From NCBI GenBank assembly GCA_038093975.1, contig JBBPTG010000150.1, positions 1-60,450 on the forward strand: a DNA stretch of 60,450 nt, given 5' to 3'. Both the position numbers and the translations under genes were made by a program. The notes beneath the pieces are model-generated. The model was not told the DNA's origin. It made no database searches and saw nothing but the letters and a program-made list of their open reading frames with translations. How positions within the stretch are numbered: position 1 is the first letter of the stretch; each line of letters opens with the position of its first letter. Below are positions 1 to 11,667 of this stretch, in pieces. Source of the DNA: Chalciporus piperatus (Eukaryota; Basidiomycota; Agaricomycetes; Boletales; Boletaceae).

Positions 1-166
1 GAATGGGGGTGAAATGACTTGAACGGATGAGTAGCTTGTCATAGTTCTTGAGAAGTAACGGCCATTGGGAAGTATCAAGTTTCGGCTGGGAGGATTCAGA
101 CTTGATCGCGTAGTCGCCCTCCCTCTGCGCAGAGGCGACTTGATCGCCAGTCAGCGTCGAGGCCAT
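1..166 (-). CDS. CBF5: CBF5/dyskerin, rRNA pseudouridine synthase (5' end only)
   Basis: The first 55 codons of a gene that runs off the left edge. The peptide starts [12 protein letters not shown] and contains [15 protein letters not shown] followed by SHFTPI, the N-terminal stretch that precedes the TruB pseudouridine-synthase domain in eukaryotic Cbf5/dyskerin. The family is the catalytic subunit of H/ACA snoRNPs in the nucleolus and makes pseudouridine in rRNA. No intron is seen in this part. The start is the only in-frame ATG before the homologous stretch. It is divergent from RPL22, with about 220 bp between the two starts, so two ribosome-biogenesis genes share an upstream region. The catalytic Asp lies outside the window. 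Confidence 0.85.
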   Translation of the reverse strand, partial: MASTLTGDQVASAQREGDYAIKSESSQPKLDTSQWPLLLKNYDKLLIRSSHFTPI

Positions 167-388
167 ATGTTTCCGGGGATACTTATGGATATGTTTTTTT
201 GAGAGAGCTGCAAAATTACATTTCCTTATTGCGTGGGAAACTATTGCCTTTTTAAACATTCCTTGGATTAGATCAGCGGCAACTGCCATGTCGTGGGAAC
301 TTGACTGTACAGTACCACACTACCCGCATATCGGTCATCCGAGGTCATCGAATACTGCAGTCCTCAAGCCCCTCGCGAAACCGCCAAG

Positions 389-939
389 ATGGTCAGTCCA
401 GGCAATGCTTTGCTGAGTTACCTTCTCAGTAGGCTTACGCCTTTCGATTATTTTATCTCGTAGCCCGCCGCCGCAAAGACCGCATCCACGAAACACAAAT
501 TCGTCATCGACTACTCTCGTCCCGCTGCGGATGGTGTTTTCGACGGCGCTGATTTCGAAAAGTTCCTTCACGATCGCGTCAAGGTCGGGGGCAAGGTTGG
601 TCAGCTTGGCGAAAACGTGAAGATTACCCGCGATGGTGAACCTTCCGACAACCCATAATCATTCAGCAAGCTCACCATATCTCATTCTACAGCAAGCAAC
701 AAAATTACTGTTACCTCCAACGTCCCCTTCTCGAAACGGTACCTCAAGTATTTGACGAAAAAGTTCTTGAAGAAGAACACTCTCCGTGACTGGATTCGCG
801 TGGTTGCATCTTCAAAAGACGTTTACCAACTTCGGTTCTACAACATCGCGTATGTCCCAACGTACTCACACCTGATTCTTTCCCGCTGATCAATTTGTGA
901 ATCCATAGTCGCGATGGTGAGGATGAGGATGAGGAATGA
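389..939 (+). CDS. RPL22: 60S ribosomal protein L22 (eL22)
   Basis: Four exons (389-391, 464-635, 693-849, 909-939) give a protein of 120 residues, the usual length for eL22. Recognisable stretches are [54 protein letters not shown] and YQLRFYNIA, ending in an acidic tail of Asp and Glu. It is a component of the large ribosomal subunit. The first exon is only the ATG: the donor follows directly and the acceptor TAG at 461-463 leads into the second codon. First-exon ATGs of this sort are known in ribosomal protein genes. The stop codon is followed within about 14 bases by antisense SPT16 coding sequence, so almost no 3' UTR of its own remains. Confidence 0.93.
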
Positions 940-3900
940 GCCATTGGGCTACGTCCTTGTTGATTTGTTGCAGCCGTTTTCGCTCTTGTTGTTCCATCTC
1001 GATTTCGTCCTCATCACCATAGCGGTGCTTCCGCTTTCGGTTACCGGTCTCGTCGAATTGAACGTCGGAGGCTTCGCGGAAGAATTGGACGTCCTACATC
1101 ATGTTCGATCACGGTCGCACACGAACGCGCAAGGATTGTCACTCACGTGCGCCTTTTTCTTCCCAATCATGATGGGTGCCCTGAGATGAATATGAACGAT
1201 GACAAGCAGTTCCTTGTCACACGGTTGGAAGAACAAATGCTTGATATTGCTAAACAAAACGTCTGTTCAAACAGAATGCAATCAGCAAACCGACCCACGT
1301 CTCCCACTCCCACTCACCGATTTTCTGCGAACCCAACGACTGATATCTCAGACCGTTCTGGTGAATCTCGACCTCACCGGGTAGTCGTTTTCCATCCAAC
1401 GCGGGGCGAACGAAGACTTCAGGAAGTTTGTGTGGCCTTCTGCCTTTGACCTCAACCAAGCTCTCTTGTTCGATGACATCCGCCATCTCCTTCTTTTGTT
1501 GTTCCCGCTTGTTGACCTCTTTCTTCAAGTCGGTGATGTGTTTCGAGATCTGGTCAAAACGGTGACCATCCAGCGAGCGGTAGGTGACGGAACGGACGAA
1601 GGTCGAGTCAGGGTCTTCGAATGGCTAGACATGGGTTCATATGTTAGCTTATAATAAAAGATGGTGTATATGAGCACGTACAGTCTCCTCCTTCTTTCCA
1701 GCAAGTTGACCAGGAGTCTGGAAGTTAATGCGAAGGTAGGTGTAGTCACCTTCGTCATTTTTGCTGACGTTTTTAATCGTGTTGATGTGGAAAGGAACGG
1801 CGAATCCATGCATTGGCAGAATGATCGTTTGGGCCTTGCGATCGACGAATATCTTGAACGTCATTTCAGCATACATACCGACGAAGCCCATACGACCGAC
1901 AACTCACCCGTAAAGACTCAGAGTCCTTGGGCAGAGCACCATCACCCTTATAACTCAGGAACCTCTTCCATCCCTTCCCTTCCTTCTCACCAGATCCACC
2001 ACCTTCCTCCGAGTATTTGGCAAGACCAGCTGCCTGCAAACCCCCATGCAAATCAGCTTGATGTTCCTTGATCTTGGCAGCTGTCGTCATCAGCACATCC
2101 TCCTGAGCGGCGCTTCGAGTCTTGTTGCGCAAGACTTTGCCGCCGACGGTCTTGTTCTTGCTGGGTGAACCATTGACGAGGGGTTTCGTGGGAGGTTGTT
2201 TGGTACTCTTGGCAGGCTTGTCGTGTTGCTCCTCGGCCGTGTTCAGGAAGAAAAGAGTCTCTTTCGAGGATTTGACACCCTCGGTGAGGAACGTTGCCTT
2301 GTCCGCTCCAACTCGGACGGTATCGACAAGATGCAATGCATACCTACCAAGAGTCGTGATAAGATGACCGTAAAAATATGATATGCGGAAATACATACTT
2401 CTTCCCAGATTCGTCCACGAGGTCGGAGAACCCGAGCACCAAGTTGAATACCATGTTCGTCTTGAGTTGGCGTCCGTTCTTCGGGGAGAGCAGATAAGCC
2501 GAGTCCCGGAACTCGATACCAATCTAAACTTTGTTAATTCCCTCCGCCATCGTAAATATGCGCAGCGTGGACGTACCCCTGAACCCATGTTCTTGGCAAA
2601 GTTTTTCTCCAAGTCGGGTTTCTTCGCCCGAATGTACTCCAAAGCAAATTGATACACGTCGCGTAATGTCTTCCCATCCTTCATTTCTCGCGCGACCTCG
2701 GATTGTAATGATACCAAGAGATTGTAAATCTCTTCTTGTTCCTATGGCCTAATCAGGCGCGACTCTGAACGAGGCGAATGCCGACACGAACCTTTGAAGG
2801 ATCTACAATGATACTGCGCCCGAGGTTGGCGCAGTAACCCTTGTGCCGCATTCCAACGGCGATGAGGAACACACCCTTGTGAGCTATAGGGTCGGTCGAC
2901 GATTCGGCAGTCGAACGAAGGTCGTAGCCCGTGCTCGTGGACCGAGACTGGATAATCGGTGTGTAGCAAAACTCGGTCGATGCCCAGTCGACCTAGTGAG
3001 ACCATCTCAGCACCATTTAGTCTTGCACAGTACAAAGGAATGGGACGTACATCGGAGAGTCCGCGACCCTTGCTCCAAACTTTCATATCTGGTCCCTTTG
3101 CACCATCTCCTTCCCCGGTTCCTATCCGCGACTCGATTTGGGCAGAGAACTGCTCGTGCGTGATCTTGGCCTCTTTGTCTAATATCGTCTCGAGCTTGAC
3201 CACGATGTGGTGGATGAGTAGTGTCGACGTGAGGTTTGCAGCTGTGCGAATAATTTTCTGGAAGAAAAGACATTCGATTCCAAGCATCGAAATCAATCAA
3301 TAAAGGGATTCACCATCTCCTCTTCGTCCTTCGTTGCCATCATAGTTGATAAAGCGGGAGCCATATCGACCTGTTCAGGCTTAGTGGGAAGCTTATCGAT
3401 CCCCTGATTCCATTCCGTGATCAATTTTCCATTATAGGTCTCTTTAACAAGTGTGGCGACACGTTTATGCGACGAATACGCTTCGATGAATTTTGAGACG
3501 GCGTCTGTTGGTGGTTCCTTTGGTTTTGCTTGAACGAGGATCTCGATAGGCACTGGAGGGTTCCCGTCCTTCACTTGTTGTAGGACTTTGGCTAAGGCGG
3601 TCGAGAACGCGTGTTAGGGTACAATATAGGATCGCCGCACATCCAACTGGCCGATGCGCACCTTTACTGGCCGAACACAGTATGAGAAGTCTGTTCCTCT
3701 CGAATAGCAAGAGGGTAGAAGGGAATTCATATCCCAGTAGCCACGTCTGCACGAGTTTGTGAGCTACAGCATTGCACGAGGAGTCCGATTGGTGTAAAGT
3801 GTCTTACTTGAAACGCCGTTCCCTTTCGGACGGGCTCATCTTCACCTGCTGGATCTCCGGAGAGCAACAAGAGAGCCTCCGAGTCGGCTATCGATCCAAA

Positions 3901-4052
3901 GTCATCGTTGGCGGTCGCATTCTATCAATCGACCACGAAATGACAGTCAGGGCGTGTTGTGGACACAAAGTAGACATCATACGGACATTCCAGCCGTCGC
4001 ATATGGACTTTAGACGAGAGTTTATGAGTGTCTTGTTGAGTTGTACTGCCAT
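890..4052 (-). CDS. SPT16: FACT histone chaperone subunit SPT16, 3'-truncated
   Basis: A multi-exon gene for the large FACT subunit, which handles H2A-H2B and H3-H4 during transcription and replication. It starts [17 protein letters not shown], continues through the catalytically dead aminopeptidase-like domain ([31 protein letters not shown]), then the middle region ([68 protein letters not shown]). Homology stops abruptly after residues QQINKD at about position 953. The next 20 codons run antisense into RPL22 to a stop at 890. The rest of the middle PH-like domain and the acidic C-terminal tail, about 200 residues in other fungi, are absent, and the 1-388 stretch cannot hold them. In yeast SPT16 is essential, so this is either a broken copy or a misjoined assembly. 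Splice sites look intact. Confidence 0.88.
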
Positions 4053-4216
4053 TTCCCTTGTCTGTTGGTGTAGACGGTAGTGAGTGGACTGGTAAAGAGG
4101 TGGTAAGGACCAGAGCGCGCTGGTGGCGGGAAATTTACCAACGCGTTCAAATCAGCAGTGGGCGTGTATTAGTCAGCACTACCTCTCTTGCACCCCATCC
4201 ACAACCATCCCACACA

Positions 4217-5280
4217 ATGTCTGAACGAAAAGGCAGGTCATTCGTGCAGATTTTTGGTTACATTTACTGACGAATTCACAGTATTGAACAAGTACTTCCC
4301 CCCGGACTTTGACCCCTCGCTCATTCCCCGGCGAAAAGGGCCAAGGAACTCACAGCAGGTCGTCCGGCGAAAAGGGCCAAGGAACTCACAGCAGGTCGTC
4401 CGTCTCATGGCACCGTTCTCGATGTAAGTCCCAACCATCGTTTGTATGGCGTTTATTACTGACTCGATATCTAGGCGATGTAACACCTGCGGCGAGTATA
4501 TTTACAAAGGCAAAAAGTTCAACGCTCGTAAGGAGACTGTCGAAGGGGAAGACTACTATGGTATCAAGATCTTCCGATTCTACATCAAATGGTGAGTGTT
4601 TTCTCGATCACCCCTTTCAATTCCATTCCTAACCCACTTGCAGCACCCTGTGTTCCGCGGAGATTACTTTCAAAACGGACCCCAAGAATACCGACTATAC
4701 AGCAGAACACGGTGCATCCCGAAACTTCGAGCCATGGAGAGATGAAACGGATGTCAAAGAGGAGGACCGTCTCGCACGTCTGGAGGAGGAGGAAAACAAC
4801 CCAATGAAGGCACTCGAGAATCGAACGGTCGACGCGAAGCGGGAGATGGATATCCTCGACGCACTACAAGATATCCGTGCCAGGAATGCTAGAAACGAGC
4901 GGGTGGGACATAGTGTTGATATGGTTGCTCGCACACGTGCAGAGGATATAGAGACCGAGGAGGACCAACGGCGAAGAATAGAAGAGGAAGAAGACGAGAG
5001 CCTGGTACGAGAGGTTTTCTCAAAGGTGTCCATGCCTGCCCTACCCGGTGGCTCATCGTCGAGCTCGAGTGAGTCACCACCTGGAGAACAGATACCTCAG
5101 CCTGTCACCGTCAAACGCAAAGCTGGTGACATCGAGCCCGACGTCCACAGCCTACTACCAGAAGCAACCCGACAGTTGGTTAATTCCAAAGTTGCACCAC
5201 CGCCAGCCAAGAAACCTAAGCCCGATTTAAAATCCAAACTCGGTATCAAGGTCGCAAAGAAACCCAAAGTTGCTGTGTAA
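4217..5280 (+). CDS. YJU2: Splicing factor YJU2 (CCDC94 family)
   Basis: Four exons (4217-4232, 4282-4423, 4475-4591, 4644-5280) encode 303 residues. The protein starts [18 protein letters not shown] and has the family's zinc-binding cysteines in [19 protein letters not shown] and FYIKCTLCSAEI, then [19 protein letters not shown], a charged helical region, and a Lys-rich tail ending KKPKVAV. Yju2 joins the Prp19-associated spliceosome and promotes the first transesterification. Two oddities are visible. The first intron (4233-4281) begins with GC rather than GT. A 12-residue segment starting [12 protein letters not shown] occurs twice in a row from a 36-bp tandem duplication. It is divergent from SPT16, with 164 bp between the starts. 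Confidence 0.93.
4329..4400 (+). repeat. Perfect 36-bp tandem duplication inside YJU2
   Basis: Positions 4329-4364 and 4365-4400 are identical. The unit codes [12 protein letters not shown] and preserves frame. Relatives of Yju2 carry this segment once, just before [11 protein letters not shown], so the second copy is a recent insertion or an assembly artefact. Confidence 0.95.
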
Positions 5281-5347
5281 ATTGTGGTATCAGGGTCTTG
5301 GTTTATTATTGTTGCTGTAATACTGATTGTACAAGTCCGCTTGATAC

Positions 5348-6425
5348 CTAGTTCTGTAGGTCAACTACGATTGCTCTCTCGCTCCTTTCAATCGCTGCAT
5401 TGACCGAAACACGAGGTAATTCCATTCCTTCGAGAGTATCAACATGTACTCCTGCGGCTTCGTGGATATGCCCAAAGACGTGCAGTCTGCAATTCCTCAG
5501 ATTGTTCAAATGAGCTGCAAGCACCTCGCACCCAGCGCGTTTGCCTCTTCGCGTCTCGTCAAGCACCATGTATGGTGGCGTATGGGTTATAAGGATCTCG
5601 GTATCGCCGGGTATTCGATTATAGATTGCTGTGCAAACATCCATGAGTCATGAGAATGATAGGTAGCAGACGAAGCAGACCTTGAGCTTCTGCGCGGGAA
5701 GCGTATTGAAAGGCACCTTCAACATAAAGTGGGGCTGCCTGGGATGGCCGTCAATTTACCCGACGAACTCGGTGGGAATGTACAGAACGCTTACCGGTGA
5801 TCCATATACTTTCCACACCCTCCCCGTCGGTGCTGTGAAATGCAAAGCTTCGTGCTCAAGGTAATGCAAGCCAACTTGGCTACGCACATACGCCCGAGCC
5901 CGTTGGATTACCTGCGGAACGAGTTGTGTCAGAACTTCAAACCGCTACTGCAGTCGAGAGAAAGGATATTGACTCCAGGATTCATTCCCCAACTAACAAG
6001 AGACTCTGTCCAATTGCTGTCCAGACACCACTGTAATCACACAACGTTCAGAACCCAATGGGCCCACTCGTCGTCAGATCCACATACGTCATGATTTCCA
6101 GCGACAATGCTAGCGCTCGGTGAGCAAGCATGAAACAGACACCAAGGAGTGCGGCGGTTGAAGCAACAGTGGACACTCACATCTTGACCCTGTGATCCAA
6201 CTTCTTCAGCCACTCCACGGTCCTCTCCAGTTGAGAAAACTCGCCCCAACTACTCAGGTCGCCAGCATGCAAGAGAACGTCGCCAGCGGGGACACGATAT
6301 AATCGCGAGTGTGTATCAGAAATACAGACGAAACGAGTCCAGCCTGGCCCAGGGTGTGGAGGTAGCTCCGTATCCTTGTCGTCTATGTGGATGGCGTAGC
6401 TTTCGGTGCCGACGTTGGTATTCAT
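5348..6425 (-). CDS. Calcineurin-like metallophosphoesterase (MPPED/239AB-like)
   Basis: A spliced minus-strand gene of about four exons. All metal-binding blocks of the metallophosphoesterase fold appear in order: RFVCISDTHSR, VLLHAGDLSSWG, AGNHD, LITHTPPY and FGHIHEAAG. The stretch VGLHYLEHEALHFT and GRVWKVYGSP matches the MPPED1/2 type found widely in fungi. A donor follows GNHD directly, and the GSP-AAPLYVEGAFQY join crosses another intron. The family hydrolyses phosphodiesters, but no substrate can be read from sequence. The start ATG at 6423-6425 opens MNTNVGTESYAIHIDDKD, ahead of the first motif. Exon edges are partly inferred. Confidence 0.85.
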
Positions 6426-6612
6426 GACGATCTAGGTCGTTCCGCGGGACCTTGTTGGTCAAAGGAACTGTGCATTAGCCGAGATGCTGTGGCCGTTGTC
6501 ACCTTGGCTCTCGTGAGTATAAATCAACGATCGAGTTAGTCTACCTCGGCTAACATTCAACCCCCAGACATATTCACCTCCTCTGGAGTCTGTACAAGTG
6601 CTACACCTCTGA

Positions 6613-9530
6613 ATGACATTGGAGCACCCAACCCCGCCGCCAGATCTCAGCGACAAAATCGTTAAATTAAGCGACATTTACTGCGACGGCGGGGGTTATG
6701 GTGATGTCTGGAAGTGCTTGTGTACATGCAGTTCAGGGAGCAAGGAGGTACGAATCTTATATCTGCCTTAGCCAGCATTGTGCTTATTCTTACTCATGCT
6801 CTAGGTTGCAGTGAAAGCCCTCCGGTTCCGATTCATGACCGCTGACGAAGGTGACAGCAAGGATAAATATATCAGGGTATGTGATGCATCCGCGTTCTGA
6901 CAGAGCCGTACCTGACGACATTTGCAGCTTGCTCGCCGCGAGCTTGGAATTTGGCGGCGGCTCGATCACAAAAACATCGTCCCGTTCCTGGGTATCGCGT
7001 ACGGCTTTGGCCCCCATGTGGCTCTGGTTTCATCATGGATGCCCCACGGAACACTACGAACATTCTTGGCTACACACGACGACAAGCTCGAGACGTTGCA
7101 CAGACTTCAGCTGGTGTGTTTTCTACCTAGTTCCCACCCTTACATTGTCGCTCAAGTCTGTACCCTCAGCTTCTGAACGTTGCCGATGGTTTGCTTTACT
7201 GTAGGTCGGAAGGTCACTATCTCGTTCATTTGGCTAATATGCGGACAGTGCATTCTCACCCTTTCGTCCACGGTGACCTTACGAGCGTACGTCATAAGCA
7301 CAACCTTTCCTTTCGTTTGCTTGAAAAACAAATGCAGAACAACATACTTATCGACGAGACGTGTTGTGCGCGTCTCGTAGACTTTGGCCTCGCTTCCTTA
7401 GTGGGGGAAATCCCGGAAGGATTGGCATACCTACATACCTCAGGCCATCGGGTTGGCGTAGCTCGCTGGGCTGCACCCGAGCATTTCACCCAAGATGAAG
7501 GTATACCGTTTCAGCGGACGACGAAGAGCGACATCTACTCCTTTGGCCATGTTGCACTTCAGGTAAGCACGACATCATACCATTCACTATCAACGACTAA
7601 TGCCCTTGTAGGTACTGTCTGGAAAAGAACCCTGGTCGGAGATTCGCGAAGACATCCGAATTGCGATCTGTTTGTCCCAGGGACAGAACCCCGGTCGGCC
7701 AATCTGTCGCAAGATTGAGGACTCGCATTGGGAGTTCATCCAAAAGTGCTGGCTATCACCAAACAAGAGACCGGCAGCTTGTGAAATCGTCCCAATTCTT
7801 CAAAATTTCCTCGAATTGCAGCCACCGGGGATGTCATTGTGCGACCTGCTGGGATCGTCTCCAATAGAATTTCCGGATCCACCAAGCCCACAAACCGAAT
7901 CACTACCAGACCCTTTACTGCAAGACACTCTGCAAGATATTGACAACGACGGTTTCGGTTGTCCTTCGGGTGAGCCAGCAACTCATTCAAAGTGTATTTA
8001 ATGTTGACCATAACAGAAGGTGGTTCTCTTGACACGGAACGTCTCGAGCAACACGCAATGTCCTCTCCGCGATCCTCTGTCAATTCGACATCCTCCATCT
8101 CTGGCAAAGCCTCCGATCGGTTGTCGATCGTCACAACTTCTACTGACACTGCTGAGGATCAGCAACGTTGCTCGGAGGATCCCGTTATGTCTGGTATCCT
8201 GGGTACTGCGAAGAGCTTACTTCGCATGCTTGGTTCGACAAGGCGCCCGAGTACACCCTCACCCGAGCCGCCCATCGCCTCCATGGGCGGTATGTATCCC
8301 ATTCCCTATTGGCTCCACGAGATCACGCCCTGGAATCGATTCGCGATAGTGCTACATCATCCGAGCCAAACGAGCGGGACCATGGCACTCACAAAAAAAC
8401 TTGTCTTCCCTTCGGTTGCTGACACATCGACTTCAAAAAGTACCTCCGTGGCTGCATTGCGCTTATTCGAGCCCCCCGGCTTTGGATCTACTGATAGCTT
8501 AATACAAGCTTATCGGAAAGAAATCAGCATCCACGCATTTCTAACAACCATCTTTGAACCCCTTGGAGAATACAACGACGTAATCATCTCTGCCTCTTTA
8601 TCTGCGACCTCGCGCAGTAATTGGGGTAGAGCCGTGGTTACCCATACCATGAGGTATATCTCACAGTTGATCGTGATTCCTTGGATTCCTCCTTCGATAA
8701 ACCAAACATCTAGTGGCTGGTCTCAGTCTCGCGAAGCTCGTGCGAAACTTGAGCCGTTCCAGCCTTTTGTTTCGCTGTCGCTCGAGGATACCTCTGCGCT
8801 GAGCTCCCACTTTGTTCACCGCGTCTTCAAGCAGAGCAAGGCTGATGTTGCTTTCTTCGTGGATTTGGGTGGTAATACAAGCACGAGCGGCCAACATATC
8901 CTCTTCCCATTCTTTGGTGGTCGTGACGATAGCCTTGCTTTAAGGTTCGTGGTGCAATTGTGCACGAATCTGGACGTGAGCGCCACGGTCATTCGTGTTC
9001 AAAACACTTCCCCGGCCGAGGGATTTGCCCTCGGCGACAAAGTAGACCCTGGATATGAACCTGCTCTCCCCTCGGTTCGTATCTCTTCTTGACACTGTGC
9101 GCTGGCTAACCTTGGTACACTGATTTGGATCTAGTTCACTGAACTCCTGCGCACCTTGCGATCAGAAATCGCAGATCACTCGAAGTGGTTCCATTATGCC
9201 ACTCCCGCCCTCGAGAAAGATACCAACCAACGCCACCACCAGCTGCACTCGGCGCTGTCCAGAATCGAGTTCACGGAATTCTCGAGTTCTTCACCGCTCC
9301 ACGCCCTCACCCGGCGCTCGAAAGAACTTCGCAAAGCACATGCTGGCAAACGGCTACTCGTCGTCGCTGGGCGTTCGAGGCGTCCTGCCGGACTAGATAA
9401 CTATCAAGGACTGGAACAGGGCTTCGCAGCGTACGATTCGGTACAGAAAATCATTGGGGATGTAGCGGCTTCGTTCCTCATCGCAGGTACGCAGGACGGA
9501 ATCGTGGTGTTGGGAGCGGGGTTCGTGTAG
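6613..9530 (+). CDS. Protein kinase fused to a Kha1-type K+/H+ antiporter cytoplasmic tail
   Basis: The N-terminal half is a kinase domain: GGGYGDVWKC glycine loop, EVAVKALRF lysine, HGDLTSNNILID catalytic loop (intron between S and N), DFGLA, and VARWAAPEHF/SDIYSFGHVAL activation and F-helix blocks. This is the TKL-like type common in Agaricomycetes. A GT-AG intron at about 7968-8020 leads in frame into a Ser-rich linker (MSSPRSSVNSTSSISGKASD). With no stop, from about 8290, follow RFAIVL, SQLIVIPW, ILFPFFGGRDDSLALRF, LCTNLDVSATVIRV and LLVVAGRSRR with IGDVAASFLIAG. These are the C-terminal cytoplasmic domain of fungal Kha1 cation/H+ antiporters. The antiporter's 12-helix membrane part is missing. 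One more intron lies between PALPS and FTELL. The ATG is followed by LEHPTPPPDLSDKI. Confidence 0.75.
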
Positions 9531-9959
9531 GCTTGCTGGACTCGGACGATTAGATCGTTTCATACACCCTCGGTACCCTAATAGTGGAATGGTTGTATTC
9601 GTCGCAGGCGACGATGGTACTAGTTATTTATGTAATTCCGGGATAGTTTGGCGCGCACGAGTCGGGATAGTCGGATGGTGAAGAGGTTCAACGAGGCTCT
9701 TCAAGCTACAATCGAGGAGAGACTAGCACTGCTCGAGCAGCTGGAAGACGGCAACTTGGGTTTAGACAAAAGACGCTTCGGACCGATGCTTGATAAATTT
9801 ATTTGGCTAACTACGCTCGTCAGCTCAATGAGAAGTCGGAAGCAAATCATGATAAGCCTAATCAAAGGAAGTCAGATCACTCACCAAAGATCAGAAACAG
9901 GCTCTTCGTCTCCCGTCGATACCCGATAATCTCAACCTGAACTTGACGGCCACGACGAA
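9531..9959. other. Spacer between kinase fusion and F-box gene
   Basis: Contains a short plus-strand open stretch (MVKRFNEALQATIEERLALL from 9675) with helical, possibly coiled-coil character. It may be an upstream exon of the F-box gene or a remnant, but I could not join it with confidence. Confidence 0.35.
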
Positions 9960-11667
9960 ATGGATTTGGCTTGTGCGAAACATCCCCAGACTCTCCTAGA
10001 TGAACTTGTCTATCACATCTTGCGTTACATGAGCCCCTGCGAGCTCATCCGATTGCGTCTTGTGAGTCTATTTCCAACTTGAACCCGTACATCACGTTGC
10101 CGATCTTCACTCTGGTCTAGACTCTTCTGAGTAGGAACGACTGTCTTCCTTCAATCTTCGGTCTGTCTAGGGGAGACTAGGACTCTTCCACACGATTTGC
10201 CATACAACACCTGGATCTTGCCGTTCTCCCCTTACTCCACATGATTTCCATTAGTAGCTCCCCTCTGACATCCTCGTTCTAGGTCTCAAAGCAATTTAAC
10301 AATGTTGCTCGCGATACCCAGCTGTGGAAGGCGTTCTACGCCACCGCTCGGTTGCCCCGTCCACCTGGGCCGTTCTCGTGGCAGTCCACTCGGTCTCTTG
10401 AACGCATTTTGGTTCCCTCAGAGCGCTTATCCTCTACATGGGCCTCACGGCCCCTCAAAGTTGTATCAATCACGCAAGGTCCACGTTACAGGTCGATCGA
10501 CACGCCCAACATTCTCTTCGGAAGGCTGTTCATTTGGTCGGGAGGGAAGCAAGTTTTCTCCGAAGATCTCGAAATGGGCTCCCATCAAATGATTTGGGAG
10601 ACCGACAAACGAATAGAGTCATTCAAAATATTCTCCATAGGATTCCCTGACGCACTCCGAGTGTATCTTGCTGTATCCTGCATCAATGAATTAGGGCCTG
10701 AGGAGCGACGGATGTACGTGCATCCATTGGTTCGTTCTGCTGCTAGTTTTCACCACTCTTCTCTAGCAAATTTATAGTGTTTTCCTTGCAGGACGAAACC
10801 AGCTCATTCGGACCCGTGATTCACGAGATGGACCTCCCGGAAGATGCACGATTCACCAAGTTCCCCAGGCCCACCCTGTCACCTTTATATTTTGAAAGTG
10901 ATCCTGATTCCAGGACTCAGCCCATGTTTGTGGATCCCTGGACATATACCCTATACAGGTTTCCATCGTTTAATGACCATCTAGATGTGAGTAGCAATTA
11001 TTGATGAATCTCAATGACACTAAAAGCTACTCAGAGTGAAGTCTTGACAACGGGACCATATATTGTTGCCATGTGGAGAGCCTGGGGTTCGGTAGCGGTC
11101 CACATATATATTGTTCCGAATCAACCACATCCGGTTGATGGTGACTTGGAACTTCACCTCACCCACAAGGGGCTCGTTGACGTCTTCTTCCCCTTTCTAT
11201 TGCATACCCTTCGCGATCCAGTTGTCAACTCCCTGACTGGTGACACTATCCTGAGGTTCTTGGCGTGCCGCTCCTCAGGTGAATCACACTACTGCGTCGA
11301 CTTCACCTTGCCAGCCACGGCCTCGAATTCCACAGAAATTCTCTCCCTGGCCATCAACCGTCAAAAACTGCCTATTGAACTCCAAAGCATCCAAGAGAAT
11401 GACGTCCTGTTGCAAGCTTCAAGTGATGGCTATGCGAGGGGACTCTGGATTCTTAAACCCTCACATTCTCTGCCCATTGCCAATATCTATAAATTATCGA
11501 TTGACGCGAGTGGAGAGGAATGCACGGCGATGGTCAGTGATGCTTTCGAGACTTTGGACGTTGGAAGTGTATCTTCTCGTGCATTTGACGGTGTGAGAGG
11601 AAGGATTTGTTATAGTAGGGATGAGCGGAAGGATGACTCCAACCTCGTGGTGTTTGATTTCCAGTAA
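9960..11667 (+). CDS. F-box protein
   Basis: The protein begins MDLACAKHPQ, then TLLDELVYHILRYMSPCELI with RLRL and VSKQFNNVARDTQLWKAFY. This is an F-box with its conserved Leu/Ile pattern and terminal LW, which in the family binds Skp1 in SCF ubiquitin ligases. About 400 further residues carry no motif I recognise, with aromatic blocks such as FIWSGGKQVFSEDL, MWRAWGSVAVHIYIV and GRICYSRDERKDDSNLVVF that resemble the beta-rich substrate domains of basidiomycete F-box proteins. Several introns are needed; the first, after RLRL, is long at about 220 bp. The N-terminus could extend upstream through another exon. Confidence 0.7.

Noticed and set aside
744..944. Open frame antisense to the RPL22 exons, ending in SPT16 sequence
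   Set aside because: It is the reverse of coding RPL22 exons with no protein resemblance; RPL22 is certain.
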